NCBI GenBank assembly: GCA_009920765.1
Contig: RFZJ01000020.1
Location: forward strand, 1 to 52,178
Source of the DNA: Planctomycetota bacterium
GTDB lineage: Bacteria; Planctomycetota; Planctomycetia; Gemmatales; Gemmataceae
Length of the DNA: 52,178 nt
Direction: 5' to 3'
Part shown: piece after piece, positions 1-9,285 of the stretch
Numbering within the stretch: position 1 is the stretch's first letter
How the letters are laid out: each line of letters opens with the position of its first letter
Translations under genes and position numbers: made by a program
The notes under the pieces: model-generated
The model's database searches: none
What the model was told of the DNA's origin: nothing
The model's input: the letters and a program-made list of their open reading frames with translations, nothing else

Positions 1-643
1 CCACCTGAACATCATCAGGCTCTGGCAATACCGCCACCGTTGCTGCAGAGGTATGAATGCGGCCCTGCGTTTCTGTAGCAGGAACTCTTTGCACACGATG
101 CCCACCGCTCTCAAACTTTAAGAATTGATAGGCGTTGTCGCCTTCCAAGCTGAAAATCACATCTTTATAGCCACCATGCTCGCCGGCACTGAAAGAAATG
201 TTTTCGACTTTCCATCCTTGGGAACGCGCATAATAAGTGTACATGGTGTAAAGGTCGCCTGCAAAAATTGCAGCTTCATCACCGCCTGTTCCTGCGCGAA
301 TTTCAACAATTAGCTTGTCGTAATTTTCATCTCCCGCCAATAGAAAATCTTCAAGCTTAATCTTCAACTCATCCCTGCGTGCAATCATCTCAGCCAATTC
401 CTGTTGCGTATAGGCAAGCATCTCTTCATCCTTGGCATCAATAATGGCAAGCATCTCTTCCGCGGCAATAATATCAGCCTCTAATTTTTTGAATTCTTCG
501 AACGGTTTTACCTGTTTGACGAGTTTGCCATGCTCTTTGGCAATGGCAGCAAACTTGGCCCTGTCAGAAACGATGGTGGGGTCGGAGAGAAGGAACTCCA
601 ACTCTTTGTGTCGTGCCACCATGGATTCAAATGCAGCCAGCAT
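1..643 (-). CDS. prfA: Peptide chain release factor 1, C-terminal part outside window
   Basis: Reading the minus strand from ATG at 643 gives 214 codons without a stop before the left edge. The product starts [20 protein letters not shown], has a helical N-terminal domain, then the class I release factor signature [16 protein letters not shown], and later [20 protein letters not shown], which is the segment just before the GGQ domain. RF1 recognises UAA and UAG in the ribosomal A site and triggers peptide release. The family is about 355-360 residues long, so roughly 145 residues, including GGQ itself, lie outside the window. RF1 rather than RF2 is chosen because the [20 protein letters not shown] stretch matches PrfA and because rpmE lies directly upstream, a common rpmE-prfA arrangement. 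Confidence 0.95.
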   Translation of the reverse strand, partial: MLAAFESMVARHKELEFLLSDPTIVSDRAKFAAIAKEHGKLVKQVKPFEEFKKLEADIIAAEEMLAIIDAKDEEMLAYTQQELAEMIARRDELKIKLEDFLLAGDENYDKLIVEIRAGTGGDEAAIFAGDLYTMYTYYARSQGWKVENISFSAGEHGGYKDVIFSLEGDNAYQFLKFESGGHRVQRVPATETQGRIHTSAATVAVLPEPDDVQV

Positions 644-671
644 GGGTATTTCACTTTGTGATTAAAATGCC

Positions 672-709
672 GATGCCCCTACCCCATCAAACGATAGAGC
701 AGGGGCATC
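672..709 (-). other. Hairpin between rpmE and prfA
   Basis: GATGCCCCT at 672-680 and AGGGGCATC at 701-709 form a perfect 9-bp inverted repeat with a 20-base loop. Read on the minus strand it lies in the 80-base gap after rpmE and ends about 30 bases before the prfA start. The following bases are only weakly T-rich (GGCATTTTAA), so it may be an attenuating or processing hairpin rather than a full terminator. No experimental support. Confidence 0.45.
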
Positions 710-723
710 AATAATATTAAAAA

Positions 724-972
724 CTACTTAGCGGCTTGTTCGGCTGGTGTTTCTTCTCCAGCTTTCTTGCGCTTATCCCAATTATACTTCTTCTGGAACT
801 TTTCGATACGACCTGCAGTATCAACGAACTTCATCTTCCCAGTAAAAAATGGGTGACATGAAGAGCAAATTTCCACCAAGATTGTTTTTTTGGTGCTGCG
901 GGTAATGAACTTATTGCCACATCCACATGTGACCGTTGCCTCTTTATACTCTGGATGAATCTTAGCCTTCAT
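724..972 (-). CDS. rpmE: 50S ribosomal protein L31 (bL31), zinc-binding form
   Basis: 82 residues starting [20 protein letters not shown], a typical bL31 N-terminus. Two cysteine pairs, in TCGCGNKF and [13 protein letters not shown], form the zinc site of the C+ form of L31, and the HPFFTGK segment is diagnostic. bL31 sits at the inter-subunit bridge of the large subunit. The start is supported by GGAG six bases before the ATG. The C-terminal tail after the core ([14 protein letters not shown]) is a low-complexity extension. It is followed by prfA on the same strand. Confidence 0.96.
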   Translation of the reverse strand: MKAKIHPEYKEATVTCGCGNKFITRSTKKTILVEICSSCHPFFTGKMKFVDTAGRIEKFQKKYNWDKRKKAGEETPAEQAAK

Positions 973-1068
973 GATAATCTCCGGTTTTCATAAACTTCTT
1001 AATTGTTTATTCTAGAACCTAGGTATCGCTTGCGACAAGGGTAACAACCTGAACTTACTCAATTAATT

Positions 1069-1647
1069 ATGGTTCCCATGGAATTTATCACCAACTTTGA
1101 CCAAGCCCTATCCTCTCAAAACCTTAATTTCATTCCCCCCGTATGGCTGAATTATCTCCTGCGAAATGCAACCTACCTAGGGGACTCCCGCTTAATGGCC
1201 CTACTTATCCCATTGTTGGGATTATACTTACAACGAATTAAAGGCTGGCGAATAAGCCTGATATTCATGATTGGTACCACGGGAGCTTGCCTAACTTGCG
1301 AGGGGATGAAGAATTTGGTGAATAGAAATAGGCCGGAAGTAGCCCAAATGAGGCTTGAGGGGATAAAAGCTCCGACTTCGCCTAGTTTTCCAAGCGGACA
1401 CACCTTTTCAGCCGCTGCACTCTATCCCGGCATAGCATTCATCTTGATGCGTTTTTCATCGTCCCTAGTTCTTAAAGTAGCTTTGCCTTTTTTAGGTGTC
1501 GCCCTAGCCCTCTTGGTAGCTTATACCAGAATCTACTTGGGGGTTCACTTTTTCTCAGATGTCATCGCTGGGTTGCTAGGGGGGTTCGCCTTCGCTATAG
1601 CTATGGCGTTGCTTATTCCAAAACCACCTGACCTAAATGAATGCTAG
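1069..1647 (+). CDS. PAP2-family membrane phosphatase
   Basis: 192 residues with several hydrophobic segments. The three acid-phosphatase motifs are visible: KNLVNRNRP (K-x6-RP) near residue 84, PSFPSGH near 105, and a final YTRIYLGVHFFSD (R-x5-H-x3-D) near 150. These residues form the phosphohistidine active site of the PAP2 superfamily, which includes lipid phosphatases such as undecaprenyl-pyrophosphate phosphatase and PgpB; substrate cannot be decided from sequence. ATG at 1069 is used; a second ATG three codons in is equally possible. Its stop TAG lies in the palindrome CTAG and shares two bases with the stop codon of the convergent dehydrogenase gene. Confidence 0.9.
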   Translation: MVPMEFITNFDQALSSQNLNFIPPVWLNYLLRNATYLGDSRLMALLIPLLGLYLQRIKGWRISLIFMIGTTGACLTCEGMKNLVNRNRPEVAQMRLEGIKAPTSPSFPSGHTFSAAALYPGIAFILMRFSSSLVLKVALPFLGVALALLVAYTRIYLGVHFFSDVIAGLLGGFAFAIAMALLIPKPPDLNEC

Positions 1648-2654
1648 CTTAAATTGCTCAAGGGCAGTTTGAACCTCGGGTTCGTCATGCAATGGCCATT
1701 GACTAGATTGACCACGGGTTGCCCAAGCACCAAGCGCCTGACTTCTTCTGCACCTTTTCTACGCATTTCAATAAACCCTTCCACAGAATAAAAAGCACTG
1801 TGTGGCGTAAGTAAAACCTTTGGATGCTTGCGCAACCTTTCATCATCCAACGGCTCTTTTTCTACAACATCGAGAGCTGCAAAAGCAAGCTGACCGGATT
1901 CCAGCGCACGCACAACCGCATCGCCCGAAACACATGGGCCACGAGCCGTGTTGACCAAGTATGCGCCCTTGGGAAGCAGCGCAAGAGTTGAATCATTTAC
2001 AATATGCTTTGTCTTGGGTGTGAGAGGAGTATGCACACTCACGAAAAGGCATTGTGGTAACATTTCCTCGAGAGAATGGCATCTTTCAACGCCAATTGCC
2101 TTATCAAGACCGGGTGTTGCAAACGGATCGTAAAAAAGCACGCGCAAGCCCAAGGCTTTTAGGCGAAGCGCAGTGGCCGTACCAATTCTACCACACCCTA
2201 TTAAACCAACGGTTTTGCCCCGAAGCCTTGGCGCTCCAAAAACATGATTGGGCTGCCAACCGCCAGATCGAATATCGTCATAGCAAGGAATCAACCTACG
2301 GGCGATTGCCAGCAACAGCATTAATGCATGGTCTGCAACCTCTTCAGTTCCATAATCGGGAACATTACAAACAGCAATTCCCTTGTCACCTGCCGCTTTA
2401 ATATCGACATTATCGTATCCCACACCGCAGCGAACAATACCCACGCATTGATCAAGCTTTGCAATGATACGGGCAGAGATTTTGATGTCATGAAAAACGA
2501 GAATACCTTTTACTTTAGAAGCAAAGGGATCGATATCCGTATCCGTATGAGTATTAAGAATTTTAATATCAGCACAGGTTTCGAGAACGGGGTTTTCAAT
2601 GCCAGCTTCTTCGAGGTAATCAGTAATCAGTACGAGCGGTTTCTCATTTGCCAT
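1644..2654 (-). CDS. D-isomer-specific 2-hydroxyacid dehydrogenase
   Basis: 336 residues with the full NAD-dependent D-2-hydroxyacid dehydrogenase layout: N-terminal catalytic half with RCGVGYDNVDIKAA, the nucleotide-binding glycine motif in LIGCGRIGTATALRLKALG, then the catalytic Arg in VNTARGP, Glu in DVVEKEPL and His in LTPHSAFYS. It is closest in layout to the CtBP/phosphoglycerate-dehydrogenase-like branch, but lacks the C-terminal ACT domain of many SerA proteins. The reaction is reversible oxidation of a D-2-hydroxyacid to a 2-oxoacid; the substrate is not assigned. AAAGGAG six bases before the ATG fixes the start. No metabolic neighbour narrows the role. Confidence 0.9.
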   Translation of the reverse strand: MANEKPLVLITDYLEEAGIENPVLETCADIKILNTHTDTDIDPFASKVKGILVFHDIKISARIIAKLDQCVGIVRCGVGYDNVDIKAAGDKGIAVCNVPDYGTEEVADHALMLLLAIARRLIPCYDDIRSGGWQPNHVFGAPRLRGKTVGLIGCGRIGTATALRLKALGLRVLFYDPFATPGLDKAIGVERCHSLEEMLPQCLFVSVHTPLTPKTKHIVNDSTLALLPKGAYLVNTARGPCVSGDAVVRALESGQLAFAALDVVEKEPLDDERLRKHPKVLLTPHSAFYSVEGFIEMRRKGAEEVRRLVLGQPVVNLVNGHCMTNPRFKLPLSNLS

Positions 2655-2946
2655 TTATTGCTCCTTTGATTTTCATCTTCATAAGGTTATCTTAGGAACC
2701 CCGGTTAAAATGTGGAGTTAGATTCAGAGAAACGACTGGTTGTTTATAAAACTGGTTTAAACCTGAGTTTTCTTACGGTTGTAATGAGTATAGGGTTGGA
2801 TAATAAGGATTAATAGCAAATATTGGTTCCGAAATGACTCTTAAACTTGGTTTAATAGATAAACGTTGGCAAGCGAAGGTACGATAATATTTTCAAGTCA
2901 ACCGGTACAAAATATTAGGTGTTTCTAACGAGATTATGGGAAATTG

Positions 2947-3363
2947 ATGAGAATAGATGAACCGTGGTACAAGGATGGCCTAAAATTCAAATGCACACAA
3001 TGTGGCAATTGCTGCACTGGCGAACCGGGGTATGTTTGGGTAACCGAGGAAGAGATGCAAGCCATCGCAAATTTTACCAAGGAACCATTGGAGGAAGTGA
3101 AGCAACTAAGATCGAGAAAAGCCAAGGGGCGTTATACATTGCGAGAAAAAGCAAATGGTGATTGCGTTTATTTGGGAGCAGGCAGAGGTTGTACGATTTA
3201 TGATGTAAGGCCTTTGCAATGTCGAACTTGGCCGTTTTGGGAAAGCACCGTAGGAAGTCCCAAAGCCTGGGAAGATACTCAAAAAGTTTGTCCTGGTTCT
3301 GGCCAAGGCGATTTAATTAGTTCAGAAGAGATCACAATGCGCTTGAAGCAACTGAAATTATAA
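2947..3363 (+). CDS. YkgJ-family cysteine cluster protein
   Basis: 138 residues. The N-terminal CTQCGNCCTGEPGYV is the CxxCxxCC signature of the YkgJ (UPF0153) putative zinc/iron-chelating family. A second cluster follows in GRGCTIYDVRPLQCRTWPFW, and there is one further Cys in KVCPGSG. The domain occupies nearly the whole protein. Function in the family is not firmly established; metal or Fe-S binding is the usual inference. ATG at 2947 is preferred over the TTG one codon upstream. It stands alone, about 80 bases before the DUF1592 gene, and a second YkgJ-like gene lies just after the DUF1552 gene. Confidence 0.85.
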   Translation: MRIDEPWYKDGLKFKCTQCGNCCTGEPGYVWVTEEEMQAIANFTKEPLEEVKQLRSRKAKGRYTLREKANGDCVYLGAGRGCTIYDVRPLQCRTWPFWESTVGSPKAWEDTQKVCPGSGQGDLISSEEITMRLKQLKL

Positions 3364-3444
3364 GTGATAATCAGAATGTATACCTTCCAGAAAAAGTAAG
3401 CTTATAAAACCTGCCTGAACATTTAATTTGGAACTACAACGCTG

Positions 3445-5352
3445 ATGTTAAACACGAAATTTAAAATGGTTTTTCCAAGCACGCTGGCAATGCTGGTTTT
3501 ATTTACGATCACCCTCAATAATTCTAAAGTTCATTCTGCTGACAAAGAGCCAATTGCCAGCTTCGATAATGATATTTACCCGGTTTTAAAAAAGCATTGC
3601 CTAGCTTGTCATAACGATAAGCGCAAAAGTGGGGGATTCAATTTATCCAAATACACAAGCCTGGCAGACATCAAGAAAGACATGAAAACTTGGGAAAGGG
3701 TTGCAGATAATCTTCGTACCGGTGATATGCCCCCGCCCGGAAAACCCAAGCCAACCAACCAGCAACTTGATGTTGTCAATCGCTGGATGGATACCCAGGT
3801 TTTCGAATTCAGTTGCGTAGGTCAAAAAGACCCAGGCAAAGTTACCATGCGCAGATTGAATCGTTTTGAATACAACAACACAACTCGTGATCTTTTTGGG
3901 GTAAACTTCAAGCCTGCTGAGGAATTTCCTGCGGATGATGTTGGTTACGGGTTCGACAACATAGGCGATGTGTTGACCATCCCCCCAATTCTTATGGAGA
4001 AATATCTGGATGCAGCAGAAGACATTGTCGATATGGTCTACAAAAATCGTTTTGTGTTTACCAAGTACCTGAAAATTTCCTCCCCTGAAAAAGTAACTCC
4101 CGCTGACTTCCCCAAAATCCTCGAAGACATCGCATCCAAGGCCTATCGAAGACCTGCAACCAAGGATGAAGTGGAAAAATTAGTAAAGCTTTGCGAGATG
4201 CTGGTGAAAAAAGGTGAGTCCCCCTCCAACGCATTAAAAGCAGGGCTTCAAGCCATTTTGGTTTCACCAAAGTTTCTCTTTCATGTCGAAATTGATCCCG
4301 ACCCAAACAGCACTACTCCCCATCAGGTAAACCAGTTCGAACTTGCAAGCAGGTTGTCTTACTTCTTATGGAGCACCATGCCCGATGCTCTTTTGTTTGA
4401 TCTCGCCAAACAGAATAAACTTCAGGAAAAGGGAATAATTGAAGAGCAGGTAGCACGCATGCTCAAAGACCCAAAGGCCAAGGCCTTTACCCTTAACTTC
4501 CCTGAACAATGGTTGCATCTTCGCAATCTTAAAACCATCAATCCTGATAAAGCCAAATTCCCTACCTTCACTGATGCCCTGCGTGATGACATGGCAAAGG
4601 AAGCGGAACTATTCTTCGAATACATCACCAAAGAGAACCGCAGTATTCTTGAGTTGCTTGATGCAGACTACACCTTTTTAAACCTGCGACTTGCAACCCA
4701 TTATGGCATCAAGAATGTCACCAAGCCCGAGTTTACCAAGGTGACATTTTCCGATAATCGCAGGGGCGGTGTACTAACTCAGGCGGGAGTGCTAACGATT
4801 ACCTCCAACCCAACCCGCACTTCGCCCGTCAAGCGGGGCAAATGGGTGCTCGAGAATATTCTTGGAACTCCTCCCCCACCTCCCCCGCCTAATGTTGAAG
4901 AACTTAAGGAAGATGATAAAGCCCTGACCGGAACTTTAAGACAACGCATGGAACAACACCGGGCAAATCCCAATTGCGCAACCTGTCATCTTAAAATGGA
5001 CGCTCTTGGCTTTGGCCTTGAAAACTTTAACCCCGTAGGCATATGGCGCGACAATGATGGCGACAAGGCAATTGATGCTTCCGGTGATCTTCCCGGTGGC
5101 GAAAAATTCAACGGCCCTGCTGAGCTTCGTAAAATTTTACTCTCAAAATCCGATCTTTTTGCTCACTGCCTTTGTGAAAAAATGTTAACTTATGCTACTG
5201 GTAGGGGAATGGAGCGATCCGACAACTGCATTATTGATACCATTGTTGAAAAAACAAAAAAAGACAACTTCAAGATGCAAGACCTGATCATAGAAATTGT
5301 TAAAAGCGAACCTTTTCAAATGCGCAAGGCAAAACGAGGAGCTAAATCATGA
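3445..5352 (+). CDS. DUF1592-family exported heme protein (first copy)
   Basis: 635 residues. An N-terminal hydrophobic leader (about residues 8-25) is followed by a c-type heme motif CLACH at 52-56 (planctomycete cytochrome domain). Next come DUF1587 (MRRLNRFEYNNTTRDLFGV), DUF1595 (KAYRRPATKDEVEKL), DUF1592 (ELASRLSYFLWSTMPD), DUF1588 (RRGGVLTQAGVLTITSNPTR) with a second heme-type motif CATCH, and C-terminal DUF1585 (KMLTYATGRGMERSD). This is the full order expected for the family. These proteins are thought to be periplasmic and expanded in planctomycetes; their reaction is unknown. The stop overlaps the start of the next gene (ATGA), so the two are probably translationally coupled with a DUF1552 partner. 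Confidence 0.92.
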   Translation: MLNTKFKMVFPSTLAMLVLFTITLNNSKVHSADKEPIASFDNDIYPVLKKHCLACHNDKRKSGGFNLSKYTSLADIKKDMKTWERVADNLRTGDMPPPGKPKPTNQQLDVVNRWMDTQVFEFSCVGQKDPGKVTMRRLNRFEYNNTTRDLFGVNFKPAEEFPADDVGYGFDNIGDVLTIPPILMEKYLDAAEDIVDMVYKNRFVFTKYLKISSPEKVTPADFPKILEDIASKAYRRPATKDEVEKLVKLCEMLVKKGESPSNALKAGLQAILVSPKFLFHVEIDPDPNSTTPHQVNQFELASRLSYFLWSTMPDALLFDLAKQNKLQEKGIIEEQVARMLKDPKAKAFTLNFPEQWLHLRNLKTINPDKAKFPTFTDALRDDMAKEAELFFEYITKENRSILELLDADYTFLNLRLATHYGIKNVTKPEFTKVTFSDNRRGGVLTQAGVLTITSNPTRTSPVKRGKWVLENILGTPPPPPPPNVEELKEDDKALTGTLRQRMEQHRANPNCATCHLKMDALGFGLENFNPVGIWRDNDGDKAIDASGDLPGGEKFNGPAELRKILLSKSDLFAHCLCEKMLTYATGRGMERSDNCIIDTIVEKTKKDNFKMQDLIIEIVKSEPFQMRKAKRGAKS

Positions 5353-6701
5353 GCAAGCAATTATCCCGCAGAACTGTACTCCAAGGTATTGGTGCAAGCT
5401 TGGCACTTCCCTACTTGGAAGCAATGAATGGCTGGACTGCCTATGGAGCTCCCGCAGTAGCTGTTAACCCCAAAAGGTTGGCATACTTTTATGTACCAAA
5501 TGGCGTGCACATGCAGGATTGGTCACCTGAAGAAGTAGGGGCTAATTACAAAATGCCCTTTCTCCTCGAATCCACTCTATCCAAATTCCGTGAAGACTTA
5601 CTGGTTCTTAGCGGCCTTACCGTGGATAAAGCCCGTGCCAACGGCGATGGCCCCGGCGATCATGCCCGCTCCCTTTCCTCTTTCCTTACATGCAGACAAG
5701 CCCGTAAAACCAATGGCGCAGATATTCGTGCCGGGGTTTCTGTTGATCAGGTAGCTGCCCAAAAAATCGGGCAAGCCACCCGCTTTTCCTCACTTGAACT
5801 CGGTATTGATAAAGGCCAAAACGCTGGAAATTGCGACTCAGGTTATTCGTGTGCCTATTCAAACAACCTTTCCTGGCGCAGTGAATCCACTCCCATGGCT
5901 AAGGAAAATGATCCCAGACAGGTTTTCGAAAGACTTTTTGCTTCCTCAGGAGAAACCTCAGCTTCTCTCAAGAAACGAGATAGCATCCGCAAATCCATTC
6001 TGGATGTTGTTGGCGAGGATGCCACTTCCCTCCGGGGCAAACTTGGCACAACTGACAAGCGCAAACTCGATGAATACCTTTCAGCGGTTCGGGAAATAGA
6101 AATGCGGCTTAACAAAGCCGAGAGCAACCAGATTGCAGCTCCCAAGTTTACTCCTGCTGAATCTGCCAGGCCCTCGGGAATCCCCAAAGAATTCCAGGAG
6201 CATTGCCGACTTATGTTCGACATGATGGCTCTCGCATTCCAAGCCGATCTTACCCGCATTGCAACTTTTGTAATTGCCAACGAAGGCAGTAATCGTAACT
6301 ACAAAAGCATCGGCGTTGCTGAAGGGCATCACGAACTATCCCATCATGGCAACGATAAAACCAAGCATGAAAAGATCAAGAAAATCAACCAGTACCATCT
6401 CCAGCAATTTGCTTACTTCCTTGAAAAGCTCAAGGCAACCAAGGAAGGCAATGCTTCCATCCTTGATAGCTCCATGCTGGTATATGGTAGTGCCATCGGC
6501 GATGGCAACAGACATAACCACGATGAACTTCCCATTCTTGTTGCTGGCAAGGGTGCTGGCACCATCAAGACAGGCCAGCATATCCGCTACCCTAAAGACA
6601 CGCCTCTCGCCAACCTGCATCTTTCCCTTTTGGAACGCATGGGAGTTGCTCTGCCCTCCTTTGGCGACAGCACAGGCAAGCTTGAAAACATCGGCAGCTA
6701 A
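5349..6701 (+). CDS. DUF1552 protein with Tat-type leader (first copy)
   Basis: 450 residues, normal for DUF1552. The N-terminus MSKQLSRRTVLQGIGASLAL carries a twin-arginine motif (SRRTVLQG) and a hydrophobic stretch, pointing to export of a folded protein. The body has family segments such as LAYFYVPNGVHMQDW, LSGLTVDKA and DEYLSAVREIE. The family sits among alkaline-phosphatase-like and DUF1501-like exported proteins, but no enzymatic activity is established. It overlaps the upstream DUF1592 gene by four bases (ATGA), the typical planctomycete pairing. The C-terminal half has many His and Asp residues (EGHHELSHHGND, NRHNHDELP) that could bind metal; this is inference. Confidence 0.92.
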   Translation: MSKQLSRRTVLQGIGASLALPYLEAMNGWTAYGAPAVAVNPKRLAYFYVPNGVHMQDWSPEEVGANYKMPFLLESTLSKFREDLLVLSGLTVDKARANGDGPGDHARSLSSFLTCRQARKTNGADIRAGVSVDQVAAQKIGQATRFSSLELGIDKGQNAGNCDSGYSCAYSNNLSWRSESTPMAKENDPRQVFERLFASSGETSASLKKRDSIRKSILDVVGEDATSLRGKLGTTDKRKLDEYLSAVREIEMRLNKAESNQIAAPKFTPAESARPSGIPKEFQEHCRLMFDMMALAFQADLTRIATFVIANEGSNRNYKSIGVAEGHHELSHHGNDKTKHEKIKKINQYHLQQFAYFLEKLKATKEGNASILDSSMLVYGSAIGDGNRHNHDELPILVAGKGAGTIKTGQHIRYPKDTPLANLHLSLLERMGVALPSFGDSTGKLENIGS

Positions 6702-6725
6702 ACTCTGCCATATTCCGAGGCCTGC

Positions 6726-7178
6726 ATGATGCATCCAGAAGAAAACACTGCTAAAAGCACCTCTCTTCTAGAACTTGCCGTGCTCGCAATTTATGCCGAG
6801 GCAGATGCGGAAGTCAAGCAAGCAGGGCCAATCTGCCTTTCCTCGGGCAAGTGCTGCAGGTTTAAGGAATACGATCACACGCTTTTTATTTCCAGCATTG
6901 AAGCTGCGGTACTTTTAAAGCATGCACCTGCCTACGAGAAGCCTACGAATTCGGGCTTCTGCCCTTTTCAGAAAGAGAATCTTTGTACTGCACGCGAACC
7001 CAGGCCACTCGGTTGCAGAATTTATTTTTGTGATCAGGCTTATCAGGGTAAGATGCTTGAGTTATCGGAAAAGTTCACCCGAAAGTTAAAGGATCTCGCA
7101 GATGAAAAACAAATCCCCTGGCATTATGCACCCCTACACCACTTCCTCGATCACCCGGAAAATGCAGCACCTGTTTAA
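6726..7178 (+). CDS. YkgJ-like cysteine cluster protein
   Basis: 150 residues. Cysteine pairs in PICLSSGKCCRFKEYDH and then GFCPFQKENLCTAREPRPLGC, with a final FC, match the spacing of the YkgJ putative metal-chelating family, although the first cluster is spread (C-x6-CC) compared with the classic CxxCxxCC. It starts 24 bases after the DUF1552 stop, so it is likely part of the same transcript, and overlaps the next gene by 17 bases. Metal binding is an inference. The protein has no signal peptide, unlike its neighbours, so it would act in the cytoplasm. Confidence 0.8.
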   Translation: MMHPEENTAKSTSLLELAVLAIYAEADAEVKQAGPICLSSGKCCRFKEYDHTLFISSIEAAVLLKHAPAYEKPTNSGFCPFQKENLCTAREPRPLGCRIYFCDQAYQGKMLELSEKFTRKLKDLADEKQIPWHYAPLHHFLDHPENAAPV

Positions 7179-8415
7179 TTCGCTATTGCTGGCAGGAGCT
7201 TTTTCGCTTCTTAATGCCGGATCTGTTGCAGCAGAAGATTGGTCCACATGGCTTGGGCCTCGAAGGGATTGTTCCTCCTTGGAAACCTTAAAACCTTGGA
7301 CGGATGCTCCCAAAGTCCTTTGGAAACTTCCTGTAGGCGAAGGCCACAGTTCCCCTGTAATTCATGCAGGCAAAGTATACCTTCATACCCGAATCAAGGA
7401 TAAAGATGAAGAAGTTTTAACATGCTATGATGTAACCTCAGGTAAACAACTTTGGGCCACTCCTTACAAACGAGCAGCGTTTACCAGCGTTTTCGGTCTG
7501 GGCCCTCGCGCCACACCCTCGATTTCTAACAACACCATTTTCACCTTTGGCGTTACGGGCATCCTCTCCTCCTTCAACCTTGCGGATGGCAAAATCAACT
7601 GGCAGGTGGACACTCTCACCAAATTCAAAGCTGCAAACCTCTACTTTGGCTCTTCCTGCTCGCCTCTTCTTATCGATGATAAAATCGTTGTCGAAGTAGG
7701 GGGCAAAGGGGCTTCCATCGTTGCTTTCAACCAAAAAGATGGCTCGACCGCCTGGCAGACTCTTGATGACAAAGCCAGCTATAGTTCACCCACGATTTGG
7801 AAAGACGGCGACAAACAAATGATCCTTGCCCTTACACAGCAAGGCTTGGTTGCGCTTGATCCTAAAGATGGTAAATCGCATTGGAAGTTTCCTCTTGTTG
7901 ACAAGCTTAACGAAAGCAGCACCACGCCTGTTCGCATGGGAAATATGATACTTGCAAGTTCCGTGACCTATGGTAGCGTGGCATTGAATCTTAGCACTTC
8001 TGATGCCGCACCTTCTTTCACCCAGGCTTGGAAAAATGCCTCGCTTAACTGCTACTTTGCCACGCCTGTTGTTGTCGGGAAAGATCATGTTTATATCGTC
8101 ACGGGGGGATTACTGCCGCCGCCTCAATCAGATTTGCAATGCGTTGAAATTGCTACTGGGAAGGTCATCTGGACCAAAAAGAAAGTTGGGAAGTACCACG
8201 CCTCACTGGTGCGTACTGCAGATAACAAAATCTTAATGCTTGAAGATTTTGGGTCGCTGGTCATGTTTGAGCCAGATGTTTCAGGTTACAAGGAAATATG
8301 CAGGGCGAAAGTTTGTGGTCATACCTGGGCTCACCCAGCGGTTTCCGAGGGCAGAGTATTCCTGCGGGATGAAAAAGAATTACTCTGTGTTGATCTGAAC
8401 CAATCCTCGAAATAG
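7162..8415 (+). CDS. Exported PQQ-like beta-propeller protein (first)
   Basis: 417 residues from ATG at 7162, chosen because it begins directly with a signal peptide (MQHLFNSLLLAGAFSLLNAG, then SVAAED). An in-frame ATG at 7102 would add 20 polar residues in front. The mature protein opens with WSTWLGPRRD, a common start for this planctomycete family, and has repeated blade motifs such as GKVYLHTRI, GKQLWATPYK, GKINWQVDTL, GKSHWKFPLV and GKVIWTKKKV. These are PQQ-like WD blades of a beta-propeller. Most such proteins do not bind PQQ, and the role is unknown. It ends 9 bases from the convergent CPBP gene. Confidence 0.88.
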   Translation: MQHLFNSLLLAGAFSLLNAGSVAAEDWSTWLGPRRDCSSLETLKPWTDAPKVLWKLPVGEGHSSPVIHAGKVYLHTRIKDKDEEVLTCYDVTSGKQLWATPYKRAAFTSVFGLGPRATPSISNNTIFTFGVTGILSSFNLADGKINWQVDTLTKFKAANLYFGSSCSPLLIDDKIVVEVGGKGASIVAFNQKDGSTAWQTLDDKASYSSPTIWKDGDKQMILALTQQGLVALDPKDGKSHWKFPLVDKLNESSTTPVRMGNMILASSVTYGSVALNLSTSDAAPSFTQAWKNASLNCYFATPVVVGKDHVYIVTGGLLPPPQSDLQCVEIATGKVIWTKKKVGKYHASLVRTADNKILMLEDFGSLVMFEPDVSGYKEICRAKVCGHTWAHPAVSEGRVFLRDEKELLCVDLNQSSK

Positions 8416-8424
8416 TCTATCCGG

Positions 8425-9279
8425 TCAATAAAAATACCCCTTTCTCATCAGGGATATTCCGTCCATACTCCAAGCGACTGCGATATGCAGTATTGCACCT
8501 GGCACAATCGATTTGGTTTTAAGACCAAGCCAACCCAAGGCTAAACCTGCAATGATCGAAGCAGTCGCTTCAGGAAATGGTTTTTGAAAATGAATCATGC
8601 AGTAAGGGATTACCATTACCGGGATGGCCCAGGCGCCCATTACTCCCAGCAGGCAATGCACCATAAAGCCCCGAAAGAAGAATTCCAATGCAATGAATTG
8701 CAATGCATACATCAACTCCCAAAGAATGAACCATGTGCCTATCCCTTCATCCAAACAAGGTTCATAAAAGGGATAGACTTGCAAGAAATGAACTTGAGTG
8801 GAAGCGAAATAAACCAAAGGTGCCATCCCAATCAATCCTGGAAGAATGAACATCATGGTGTTTCGAAAACTTGCGAATCTAAAGCCGTAGTCACATAGCT
8901 TTTCTCTTAACACAAGCCAAATCAACAGGGCGGGTATTATAAAATAAGAAAGGAGACAGCCAAATGCCCAGACTGTAAGCCTACCTAAAGGGTCTGAAAT
9001 ACAAGCTTGTAACTTGAATGAAAAGGCATGAAGTTGGAGAAACTCAAAGAGATTGATTAATCGATATTGTTCATTTTGAAGAAAGAAAAACCGCAATAAA
9101 AGCAAGCACCCCACAGAACCTATCAACCCGCACCAAGCTTTAAGATTTTTCGATTGATCATCTTCCCTCTGGAGGAAATCAGCTTGTTCGATGGGTTCAA
9201 AAAACCATTCATACCAAGTCTTATTAATTGCATTCGAAGTCTGCTTAAAATCCATCATGGAACCTTTGGGCATAGCCAT
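8425..9279 (-). CDS. CPBP-family intramembrane protease-like protein
   Basis: 284 residues with about six to eight hydrophobic segments. The family motifs are present in modified form: ALEFFFRG near residue 205 corresponds to EExxxRG but has Leu in place of the first Glu, and YCMIH has Tyr in place of Phe in FxxxH. A third His follows in AILHIAVAW. The EFFFRG subgroup is known within CPBP (Rce1-like) proteins, so activity is possible but not certain. A later ATG at 9258 has AAAGG four bases before it and may be the real start. It lies downstream of the second DUF1552 gene on the same strand, with a gap of 6 bases. Confidence 0.78.
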   Translation of the reverse strand: MAMPKGSMMDFKQTSNAINKTWYEWFFEPIEQADFLQREDDQSKNLKAWCGLIGSVGCLLLLRFFFLQNEQYRLINLFEFLQLHAFSFKLQACISDPLGRLTVWAFGCLLSYFIIPALLIWLVLREKLCDYGFRFASFRNTMMFILPGLIGMAPLVYFASTQVHFLQVYPFYEPCLDEGIGTWFILWELMYALQFIALEFFFRGFMVHCLLGVMGAWAIPVMVIPYCMIHFQKPFPEATASIIAGLALGWLGLKTKSIVPGAILHIAVAWSMDGISLMRKGYFY

Positions 9280-9285
9280 GAAATT